Positions 27,423 to 35,112 of a stretch of 64,000 bases of DNA are shown here, piece by piece. The stretch is from NCBI GenBank assembly GCA_016124495.1, contig WGNP01000007.1, positions 205,586-269,585 on the forward strand, given 5' to 3'. The translations under genes and the position numbers were made by a program. The stretch is from Hyphomonas sp. GTDB lineage: Bacteria; Pseudomonadota; Alphaproteobacteria; Caulobacterales; Hyphomonadaceae. Within the stretch, counting starts at the first letter, position 1, and the number at the start of each line of letters is the position of its first letter. The notes beneath the pieces were generated by a model. That model was not told the origin of the DNA and did not search any database. It was given only the letters and a program-made list of their open reading frames with translations.

Positions 27423-30194
27423 TCAGAAGTTAACCCGGACCCGCGCTCCAAACGTCCGCGGACGGTTGAAGAAGCGTGTGTTGTCGAACTGCGTGATGAT
27501 CAAGCCCTGCGGCTCTGTCACATCTGTGAGGTTTGCCGCATAGACTTCAAGACGCCAGTTGCCCTTTTCGGGACTGAAGCCTGCACCCGCATCAAATGTC
27601 CAATAGCCATCGACCTCGTCATCGAGCCTGAGGGCCGGATTGGTCCGATTAGCATAGTCAACGCCGTTGAAAATGGTGAGGTGCTGAGAAGACCGGTAGC
27701 CAAAGGAAACGATCCCGTCGAAGCTGCCGAAATCAGTATCAACCACTTTTGAAACCGAGCCGTTCAGCTGGATTTCAGGCGTGCGAGGCAGGCGATTGCC
27801 TTCGATTGACCGGTTGACCGAGTTGACCGGATCGACATCTGCCTGGAAGCGCGCATCCTGCACCAGAACAGAATTCGTCACTTTTGCCGTCGGCATCAGG
27901 AGGAGCGTTCCTTTCAGGCTCCATTGGTTCGGCAGGTCGAGTTCGCCTTCCAGCTGGGCGCCGAAGATTTCGGCATCCGAAGCATTGAAATTGAACCCGA
28001 CAACCTGGCCGCCAAGCTGGGCGAGCTGGTCAGGGGTCAGCTCGATTCCTTCGAACTGCAGGACCTGCGCCGTCGACAACAGGGTGAAGAGCTGCAGGTC
28101 ATTGTAGTCATAGTAGAAGGCTGATGCGTTGAGGACGGCGGGCATGCCACCGATCTCGAAGCTGTTTTTTGAGCCGATCTCGAAAAGGGTCAGGGTTTCA
28201 GGATCGTAGACCGGCGCAAGCGTATCGGTATCAAAGGCTGCCGGCGCGCTTCCGGAAGGGCTGGCGAGGCCGAAACCTTCCGTTCCCGGAATATTATCAT
28301 TGAAACCACCGGACTTGTTGCCGGTCGAGACCAGGCCGTAGACGAGGTTGTTTTCAGTCAGGTCGTATTCCGTTCGCAGGCGCCAGTCGACAAAGTCATT
28401 GTCGAGGGAGCCGTTCTGTAGCGCGATTGCATTGCCGCCGAGCACGGCGAACGAGATGCGCCCATCGAGCGCCGGGACAAAAGTGTTGAAGCATTCACCG
28501 GTGAAGGCAAAGCCCTGGCACTGCGGGTGGTCGGCAGGCAGCGCGTCGCCCGTCACGATACCATTGCCGTAGATGTCATCAAGGCCGTCGCGCGCCCCAA
28601 AGCTCCTGACGCCGTTGAAGAAGAATGCCAGGACTTCACGGTCGCTGAGCGTGCCGCTGCCATCCGCATCGGGATTGAAAATGGTCCGGTCCAGACCTGC
28701 AAACTGGAAACCTTCCGTGCCATGGCCGGTGCCGAAGCAGCATGAGAAGTTCCCTCCTCCGATGATAAACTGGTAGCGCGCGTTGACGCCGAAGCGGTCT
28801 TTAGAATCTTCGGTATGACGCACGCCACCCGTCACACGAAACTTGTCAGTGACATTAAAGGTCGCATCCCCATACACCGAGAAACTTTCGGTGTCGGTCG
28901 TCTGGTTAAATTCGACGCCGGTGAAGAAGGGGTTCCGGTCGCCAGTGGTGCCGAGAAAGGTGCGCTGCGCTTCGGTGAAGTAGAAGGCGCCCGCCGACCA
29001 CATCAGGCGCGCGTCCTCTTCTGAGAAAAGTCGGGCCTCGTGAACAGTCGACTCCGAATCGGTAATGAAGCGGACCCGGGAGAAGTTGTCGATATCGAGC
29101 GGCCCGAGCGTGTCGAATACGCCGTCATAATACGGACCGGCCGGTGTCACGAACTCATAGTCGTAAACGAGATCGCGGATCGAGCCGATGTATTCGGCAT
29201 TGATACCGTCACCGTCATATTCGACATGACCCTTGAAGCCCCAGTGTTCGGTGTCTTCGCGGGGAGTAAAGGCGCGGCCGATGACTTCCCGCGGATTGTC
29301 GATGTCTTCGGGGCGCACGCCATTGCCGAGCGGGTTTGCAAAGTTGACGCCGGTGTACCCAGATCCCTTCTGCTGGATCTGATCGTAAGTGAGCGTTACC
29401 GTCAGGTCATCGAGCGGTTCGATCAGGTAGGACGCGCGGAACCCGAAATCATCAGCGGCTTCGGCGACGCCGACGCCTTCGGCTTCGGACGTCGGCACAG
29501 TGAGGCCGAGCTCGGAGCTGCGAGGCGTCACGTTTTCGAGGTAGCTGTCATGCTGCATCGCAAAGCCGGCGATGCGGAATGCGGAATTCTCAGTCACCGC
29601 GATGTTCGCGACGCCTTCGAGGCGCCATTCATCGTAGTTGCCGATCGAGCCTTCGATCATGCCGTCGGTGGCGCCGATGCCCGGCTTCCAGGGAATGATG
29701 TCAACTGAACCTGCAGTCGCGTTGCGTCCGCGCAGCGTACCTTGCGGCCCGATATTGACCTCGACGCGCTGGATATCAAAGAAGGCAGCGCCAAAGCCGG
29801 ACGGGCGCGGCACGTAGACGCCGTTCAGATGGGTCGCGGCCGCCGGATCACCAAGTTCCGTGTTATTGGATGAACCAACGCCGCGGATATAGACTTCGAT
29901 ATTGCCCTGGTTGTTGGAGACCGAGAGGCCGGCGATCTTGCCGTCGAGGTCATTGAAATCCTGCAGCCCGAGCAGCTTGAGGTCCTCGCCGCTGATGGTG
30001 GCCGCGGTGCCGGCATAGTCCTGAAGCGACTGTTCGCGACGGTCGACGGTGATGACGACCACATCCTGCCGGCTTTCTTCCTCTTCGCTGGGCGCAGCGG
30101 CGCCTTCCTGGGCAAAAGCAGCGCTGGCCTGTGCTGCCAGCACGCTGATCGATGCGCCCAAAAGAATCGTTCTCAGGCCTTGTTTACGAAACAT
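27423..30194 (-). CDS. TonB-dependent outer-membrane receptor of the beta-glucan locus
   Basis: 923 residues. A signal peptide (MFRKQGLRTILLGASISVLAAQASAAFAQ) is followed by an acidic linker and a plug domain (QDVVVITVDRREQSLQDYAG, VEVYIRGVGSSNN as IEVYIRGVG, VEVNIGPQGTLRGRNATAG), then a 22-strand barrel ending in ...RTFGARVRVNF with a terminal Phe. ATG 30194 is fixed by GGGAGGA just upstream. Its place ahead of GH16, transporter and GH3 genes suggests uptake of beta-glucan fragments. A LacI gene lies upstream on the same strand. Confidence 0.93.
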   Translation of the reverse strand: MFRKQGLRTILLGASISVLAAQASAAFAQEGAAAPSEEEESRQDVVVITVDRREQSLQDYAGTAATISGEDLKLLGLQDFNDLDGKIAGLSVSNNQGNIEVYIRGVGSSNNTELGDPAAATHLNGVYVPRPSGFGAAFFDIQRVEVNIGPQGTLRGRNATAGSVDIIPWKPGIGATDGMIEGSIGNYDEWRLEGVANIAVTENSAFRIAGFAMQHDSYLENVTPRSSELGLTVPTSEAEGVGVAEAADDFGFRASYLIEPLDDLTVTLTYDQIQQKGSGYTGVNFANPLGNGVRPEDIDNPREVIGRAFTPREDTEHWGFKGHVEYDGDGINAEYIGSIRDLVYDYEFVTPAGPYYDGVFDTLGPLDIDNFSRVRFITDSESTVHEARLFSEEDARLMWSAGAFYFTEAQRTFLGTTGDRNPFFTGVEFNQTTDTESFSVYGDATFNVTDKFRVTGGVRHTEDSKDRFGVNARYQFIIGGGNFSCCFGTGHGTEGFQFAGLDRTIFNPDADGSGTLSDREVLAFFFNGVRSFGARDGLDDIYGNGIVTGDALPADHPQCQGFAFTGECFNTFVPALDGRISFAVLGGNAIALQNGSLDNDFVDWRLRTEYDLTENNLVYGLVSTGNKSGGFNDNIPGTEGFGLASPSGSAPAAFDTDTLAPVYDPETLTLFEIGSKNSFEIGGMPAVLNASAFYYDYNDLQLFTLLSTAQVLQFEGIELTPDQLAQLGGQVVGFNFNASDAEIFGAQLEGELDLPNQWSLKGTLLLMPTAKVTNSVLVQDARFQADVDPVNSVNRSIEGNRLPRTPEIQLNGSVSKVVDTDFGSFDGIVSFGYRSSQHLTIFNGVDYANRTNPALRLDDEVDGYWTFDAGAGFSPEKGNWRLEVYAANLTDVTEPQGLIITQFDNTRFFNRPRTFGARVRVNF

Positions 30195-30246
30195 GTGTTC
30201 CTCCCGTTTCCTCCGGCCGCTCCGTTGGCGGACTGGCATGGGCCGG

Positions 30247-30274
30247 ATAATCCACGATTGTCTATCGATGTCAA
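30247..30274 (-). promoter_or_regulatory. Sigma70-like promoter of the beta-glucan TonB receptor gene
   Basis: On the minus strand TTGACA (30274-30269), a perfect -35 box, is followed after 16 bp by GATTAT (30252-30247), a fair -10 box. It lies about 55 bp ahead of the receptor start. The boxes are visible; activity is inferred. Confidence 0.55.
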
Positions 30275-30300
30275 CAACACCTGTCCAAATACGACAATCG
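30255..30300. repeat. 8-bp inverted repeat flanking the receptor promoter (candidate LacI sites)
   Basis: CGATTGTC (30255-30262) and GACAATCG (30293-30300) are exact inverse copies 30 bp apart and bracket the -35 box. Both contain the ATTGTC/GACAAT half-site of the 18-bp palindrome in front of the LacI gene, so the same repressor may bind here. Confidence 0.45.
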
Positions 30301-30327
30301 GGCGCCGCATCCGGAAAAATCTGTTGT

Positions 30328-31341
30328 CTAGTCTGGCGCTGGTCCCGTGGAGCCGCGGGCGATCAAAGCGTGCGGGAGGATATGGATTTCAGAGGCGGTC
30401 GCCGGGCCGGCGCGGTTAACGGCCAGCAGCGAGACGGCCGTTTCGCTGATTTGATCGAAGGGCTGGGCAACAGTCGTCAAAGGGGGCCAGATCGAACGCC
30501 CCATGGGGGTGTCATCAAAGCCGGCGACGGACAGGTCTTCCGGCACAGACAGGCCCATCTTGTGCGCGGTCATCATCACGGCGACGGCCATATGGTCATT
30601 GGCGGCGAAGATCGCGGTCGGACGCGCGGGCCTTTGCAACAGATCTTCCGCGCAGTCGAGCGCCTGCCTGAAGGAAAAGTTACCTTTCACGACCAGTCCG
30701 TCGCAGGCGCCTGCCAGGCCAGCAGCCTGGATCGCATCCTGGTAGCCGAGACGACGAAGGACTGTCACGACATGCTCGTCGCGCCCGGTGATATGCGCGA
30801 TCCTTCGGTGACCGTACGATATCAGATGCTCCGTGACTTCTCGTGCGGCTCGCCGGTCATCCATGGCCACCGCGCTGGCGCCCGCTACCGGGCCGGTCGG
30901 CGAGACGAGCACGAAGCGCACTTCGCGCTCGCGCAAGAGGCCGTGAAGGTCGTGAGAGTCGCAGATGGGCGGCACAAGGATCATGTTGGCGACCTTCGTG
31001 CGATCCAGGAACTGCACCACCTGCCCGCGCCAGTCGGGATTCTCCTCGTCAAATAACTCAACGGCGAGGTAGCGATGGGCCTTCGAACAGGCCTTGAGCA
31101 ATGAATGATTGAGCTGGGACTGGTAGCCGCTGCTCGGGTCCGCGAGCAGGACACCGATACTGAGAATGTCCCCCAGACGCATCTGCCGGGCGATCGCCGA
31201 CGGGGCATAGTTGAGCTCCCGCATCGCCTTTTCGACCTTCTCGCGCGTTTTTGGCGAGATATGCTCATACCGGTTCATGACCCTTGAGACGGTCTTGACA
31301 GACACCTGCGCCTTGCGGGCAACGTCCTGGATCGTGGCCAT
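30328..31341 (-). CDS. LacI-family transcriptional regulator of the beta-glucan locus
   Basis: 337 residues. The N-terminal helix-turn-helix ATIQDVARKAQVSVKTVSRVMN and hinge helix (NYAPSAIARQMRLG) are followed by a periplasmic-binding-protein-like effector domain (GVLLADPSSGYQSQ, SYGHRRIAHITGRD, TAIFAANDHMAVAVM, SVAGFDDTPMG). It probably represses the receptor-GH16-transporter-GH3 genes until a glucan-derived sugar binds. ATG 31341 is the family-consistent start; a frame upstream to 31359 adds six residues. Confidence 0.92.
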   Translation of the reverse strand: MATIQDVARKAQVSVKTVSRVMNRYEHISPKTREKVEKAMRELNYAPSAIARQMRLGDILSIGVLLADPSSGYQSQLNHSLLKACSKAHRYLAVELFDEENPDWRGQVVQFLDRTKVANMILVPPICDSHDLHGLLREREVRFVLVSPTGPVAGASAVAMDDRRAAREVTEHLISYGHRRIAHITGRDEHVVTVLRRLGYQDAIQAAGLAGACDGLVVKGNFSFRQALDCAEDLLQRPARPTAIFAANDHMAVAVMMTAHKMGLSVPEDLSVAGFDDTPMGRSIWPPLTTVAQPFDQISETAVSLLAVNRAGPATASEIHILPHALIARGSTGPAPD

Positions 31342-31359
31342 TTTTTGGGTTTCCTGCAA

Positions 31360-31377
31360 ATTGTCCTTCAGGACAAT
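31360..31377. promoter_or_regulatory. 18-bp palindrome, candidate LacI autoregulatory operator
   Basis: ATTGTCCTTCAGGACAAT has perfect 8-bp arms around TC and ends 19 bp upstream of the LacI start codon. It has the length and symmetry of a LacI-family operator. Its outer half-site (ATTGTC/GACAAT) recurs around the receptor promoter at 30.26-30.30 kb. Binding is inferred. Confidence 0.6.
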
Positions 31378-31423
31378 CTGTTAAGGTCGTTCGGGCACCA
31401 AAGTCAAAGCCTTACGCATGATA

Positions 31424-31735
31424 TCAATTGCATACTCCGGTCGCATGCCTGACCGGCAGATCGCGTGACGAAGTCCCGTCGTGAAGGACGTAAGTGCCAG
31501 GCGTCGTGACCCACCCGTTATGGTCGGGATCGAAACAGGAAGAGGCGCGAGGCCGGATGCGCAGTTCCACCGTCCTGTTCTCGCCCGGGTCCAGTTCGAC
31601 TTTCTGGAACGCGGCGAGCTGGCGACCCTTGCGCGCAAGAGACCAGGGGGCTGCAACGAAACGGTCCGTGCCGATGCGAAACACCTGGGATGCCTCGCAG
31701 AACCGGACCTGCGCCTTATTGAAGAAAAAGCGCAC
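31424..31735 (-). pseudogene. GH3 C-terminal fragment (FnIII-like domain relic)
   Basis: This 103-codon frame reads FQKVELDPGENRTVELRIRP, then FDPDHNGWVTTPGTYVLHDGTSSRDLPV. That is the FnIII-like C-terminal domain of a glycoside hydrolase family 3 enzyme; the whole catalytic part is missing. It is not a copy of the intact GH3 of this locus, since the wording differs. It ends just before the LacI operator. Probably the tail of a second beta-glucosidase gene removed by deletion. Confidence 0.7.
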
Positions 31736-31866
31736 GGTCCGGAAAACACGAATGCATCAGGGGTCATTTCGAAAAGAAAAAACAATCAAAATATTTTGTG
31801 ATGGCGGTGAGCGAGAACCTGCGGACAAACTCTCTCATCGTCTCGCTGCCCTATGGGCTGAAAAGC

Positions 31867-32481
31867 TCAGGACATCAACTTACGCAGGCTCTCTGGGGTC
31901 CATGGCCTGCCCGATAAGCTGCGAACCCCTTCTTCATTAAGGGTCTTTGCAATTGCGGGATATTTCATGCCTGAAAGTTTCAAACTGCGGGCCCGGGCGA
32001 GTGCTTTATCCCTTCGGTCCTGCTTGCCGGCTGACCACTCCCACTGCCTTTCCCGCCACTCCCCGAAATGCGCATGGGGATCGAACATTCCGCCGTCCAT
32101 CATGACGGGGACGGCTTCAATGGGCAGGCTGTCAACTTCCGCGTCTTTTAGCCAGTCCATCATCGGCTGGTGACTGCGCCAGCCCTGAACCGCGGCGAAG
32201 TCGACGAAGATCAGGGTTGCTGCATTTTTCCGGCAAATAGCTGCCGCCTTGTTCAATGCGTCACGAATGGTCTCGCTACCCCGATCTGGATTTATCTCCA
32301 GAAAGGCCTCCTCGTGAAACAGCTCCAAGCCATGGCGCCGGACGTAATCCTGGATCAGGCATCGCTGGAAGCGGATGGTGCGGCTGACCCTGGCTGCCTC
32401 GTCAATCGCTGCCGGCAACCGGGTGAACCCGGCCCAGGGCACAGGCAAAGTCCAGAAAAACGCGACGGCCTTTTGCTTCAT
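31867..32481 (-). CDS. Resolvase/recombinase-like protein, divergent from ADP-ribosylglycohydrolase fusion
   Basis: About 204 residues from ATG 32481, which follows AGGGAAGA; a longer frame to 32613 would overlap the divergent gene. The N-terminal half recalls a serine-resolvase fold (AARVSRTIRFQRCLIQDYVRRHGLELF) but shows no clear catalytic Ser. The C-terminal part (YPAIAKTLNEEGVRSLSGRPWTPESLRKLM) matches the DNA-binding end of large serine recombinases. It may be an inactive, regulatory resolvase relative. 118 bp separate it from the divergent fusion gene, so a shared control region is likely. Function is unknown. Confidence 0.6.
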   Translation of the reverse strand: MKQKAVAFFWTLPVPWAGFTRLPAAIDEAARVSRTIRFQRCLIQDYVRRHGLELFHEEAFLEINPDRGSETIRDALNKAAAICRKNAATLIFVDFAAVQGWRSHQPMMDWLKDAEVDSLPIEAVPVMMDGGMFDPHAHFGEWRERQWEWSAGKQDRRDKALARARSLKLSGMKYPAIAKTLNEEGVRSLSGRPWTPESLRKLMS

Positions 32482-32599
32482 TCTTCCCTGCTCCTCCCCA
32501 GAACCCGGAAAATCCCGAGCGCAACTCAATGCCTCCCTGCGTGGTGGTAGCACACAGCCATCCCGATCCGAACCATGATCGACCACAATCCGAAGGCAC

Positions 32600-34975
32600 A
32601 TGAGCATGCGCACCAGTATTACTGACCCCCTGTTGATTGCAGAAATCCAGCCGTTCCGAAGCTATGGCAAGATCGGCGTCACGTTCTGCCCCGGTAAGGT
32701 TCAGCTGCGATCTGCCTCTGGCCCCTGGGCGCGCGACCTGGCCATCGATCTCGATGAAGTGGCGCGATGGAATGCAGCCGCGGTGGTCACGCTGATCGAA
32801 GAGCACGAGATGCGCGCCATCAAGGTGACCGACCTTGGTGCCGAGGTCGCCGCCCGGCACATGTCATGGGTTCATCTGCCCATTGTTGACGTCTCGACAC
32901 CCGATGAAGCGTTCGAGGCCGCATGGCGGACCATCGGCGAAGAAATCCGTGTCCTGCTGCGCTGCGGAGCCAATGTGCTGCTGCATTGCCGGGGCGGACT
33001 AGGGCGGGCAGGCACGATTGCCGCGCGTTTGCTGGTGGAATTGGGCTGGCAAGCCGATGCCGCCATTGACGCAGTGCGCAAGGTGCGTCCCGGCGCTATC
33101 GAAACACGGGCGCAGGAGCAGCATGTGCGGAGCATTCTCCCCGTGCCAGAGCCCTGGCCGGACACATCCGAAAAGGCGCAGCGCGACAGGGCTCTCGGCG
33201 CTATGCTGGGGCTTGCTGTCGGCGACGCGGTGGGCACCACGCTGGAATTTGCCGCACGCGACAGCCATCCCCGGCTTACCGACATGGTGGGCGGCGGCCC
33301 CTTCCGGCTGGAAGCCGGCTGCTGGACCGATGACACGTCCCTTGCTCTCGCGCTCATGGACAGTCTTTCCGGCAACCCGCTGCTCGATGAAGGCGATCTG
33401 ATGCAGCGTTTTGTCAGCTGGCACGAGGATGGTGAGTATTCAGTGACCGGATGCTGTTTCGATATCGGCATCACCACGCGGCAGGCCCTTGCTCGCTGGA
33501 AGCAGACTGGCAATCCGATTGCGGGCTCGACCGATCCTGGCACAGCTGGAAACGGCAGCCTTATGCGCCTGGCTCCGGTATCCATCCGTCACTGGCATGA
33601 CCGTGAGCGGTTGCCGGATGTGGCTGCCCGGCAAAGCAGGATCACCCACGGAGCGCCCGAGGCTGTTGATGCATGTGTCGCTTACGCGGATATTCTGGGG
33701 GACGCCATCGCCGGGAAGCCCCGCTCGCACGTGATGCAGGCGCGAGCAGGCGATTACACGGGTGCAATCGCAACGATCATAGCCGGTTCGTGGCGCGGTA
33801 AGCACCGCAAGGCGATCCGCTCGTCTGGTTACGTAACCCATTCGCTGGAAGCGGCGCTGTGGTGTGTCGGGCGTACCGCCAGCTTTGAAGAAGCGGTTCT
33901 GTTGGCAGCAAACCTTGCGGAAGACGCCGATACCACTGCCGCCATAACCGGACAGCTTGCCGGGGCACTCTATGGGGCTTCCGGCATCCCCGAGCGCTGG
34001 CGCAGGAAACTGGCTTGGGAAGACCGGATCACCCGGATGGCGGTCCACCTGTTTGATGCCGGTGTAGCCGCCTCAGCCGGGATGGCCCGGGAGGACATTG
34101 CCACCAGGTCTTCCTGGAGCGATCTTCAGCCGCTGCCCGGTCAGTATACGACGATCCCGCTCGATATCCGTCTCGGCGCGCGCCAGGCGGCTCGGCTGCG
34201 GCAAGGATTCATCCCCCGCATGCAGGAGGAAAAGTGGTTTGCCTTCTTCGAGAACGACGTTCTGTATCAGCACCGAAGCTGGAGCGGCCTCTGCATCGAT
34301 CAGGTGCATTTTGTACCCGATGGAGCCGGACTGCGCGCGACCCATGCCGAGGTGAACCGCGATCCTGATCAGTATGGCGCAAGTGATGACGCAGCGGATG
34401 CAGCACGGATCGAAGAGATGGTCATCGGGCTTGCTGACCTTTCGCCAGGAGCGACATCGAAGGCGGTCGATCCGATGCTGGCGGCGCTGGAACAGGCGAT
34501 GAAGCCCAACTACCTTGGCTCACCGCAGGTGGTCAGCGCGCTCCTGCTGCCATGGGTGGATGCGATGATCGGGCTGTGGCGGAGCCGGACCGATCCGTCC
34601 GCGCCGGCTGTTACCACCGCCGACATGCAGGCTGCAGAGTCACGTCTTGTCTTAGCTTTCAGTGGGCAGGACCCAGCTTACACCACGATGCCATGGCACT
34701 CGGCCGAACAGCTCGGCCGGAGCCTGATCTCCGCCATGGGTCTGGATACCAGCTACTGCGCGGGTGAAGCGCTGGAGTTTATCCTGCTCGAGGCTGTGGC
34801 GGCATTCAGCATCAGGGCCAATGCACTGATGCGGGACTATGTATATGCTCCCGATATGGATTGGCAGCAGGACGTCGAACCAAAGTTACTTCGACTCACG
34901 CAGTTTTTTGAAGCGACACTCCTTGGCACCAATTCCCTCAGTTTTCCTGGGCTCACAATTGCCGAGCTGGATTGA
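32600..34975 (+). CDS. Three-part fusion: Cys-dependent phosphatase / ADP-ribosylglycohydrolase / unknown C-terminal domain
   Basis: 791 residues. Residues 1-180 form a dual-specificity-type phosphatase with the P-loop HCRGGLGRAG (Cys130, Arg136) and a likely general-acid Asp in LPIVDVSTP (Asp97). Residues 195-490 are an ADP-ribosylglycohydrolase (DraG/ARH): GAMLGLAVGDAVGTTLEF, WTDDTSLAL (242-250), GNGSLMRLAPV and EDADTTAAITGQLAGALYG (441-459), holding the metal-binding Asp/Thr residues. Residues 510-791 contain WFAFFENDVLYQHRSWSGLCI and a helical tail that I cannot assign. ATG 32600 follows GAAGG. It could remove ADP-ribose and phosphate from the same substrate; defence or signalling is a guess. 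Confidence 0.85.
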   Translation: MSMRTSITDPLLIAEIQPFRSYGKIGVTFCPGKVQLRSASGPWARDLAIDLDEVARWNAAAVVTLIEEHEMRAIKVTDLGAEVAARHMSWVHLPIVDVSTPDEAFEAAWRTIGEEIRVLLRCGANVLLHCRGGLGRAGTIAARLLVELGWQADAAIDAVRKVRPGAIETRAQEQHVRSILPVPEPWPDTSEKAQRDRALGAMLGLAVGDAVGTTLEFAARDSHPRLTDMVGGGPFRLEAGCWTDDTSLALALMDSLSGNPLLDEGDLMQRFVSWHEDGEYSVTGCCFDIGITTRQALARWKQTGNPIAGSTDPGTAGNGSLMRLAPVSIRHWHDRERLPDVAARQSRITHGAPEAVDACVAYADILGDAIAGKPRSHVMQARAGDYTGAIATIIAGSWRGKHRKAIRSSGYVTHSLEAALWCVGRTASFEEAVLLAANLAEDADTTAAITGQLAGALYGASGIPERWRRKLAWEDRITRMAVHLFDAGVAASAGMAREDIATRSSWSDLQPLPGQYTTIPLDIRLGARQAARLRQGFIPRMQEEKWFAFFENDVLYQHRSWSGLCIDQVHFVPDGAGLRATHAEVNRDPDQYGASDDAADAARIEEMVIGLADLSPGATSKAVDPMLAALEQAMKPNYLGSPQVVSALLLPWVDAMIGLWRSRTDPSAPAVTTADMQAAESRLVLAFSGQDPAYTTMPWHSAEQLGRSLISAMGLDTSYCAGEALEFILLEAVAAFSIRANALMRDYVYAPDMDWQQDVEPKLLRLTQFFEATLLGTNSLSFPGLTIAELD

Positions 34976-35112
34976 AATGGCGGTACTGTCAGTCTAATGC
35001 GAACCCGTCTCCGCTATTCGCAGGTCGGCAGGTGCTAACCGCCCTGCTCGGCCGCCTCAAGACCCGGTTCCGCTAACATCACCCAAGTGACAATTAGCAA
35101 AAAACATCTGGG

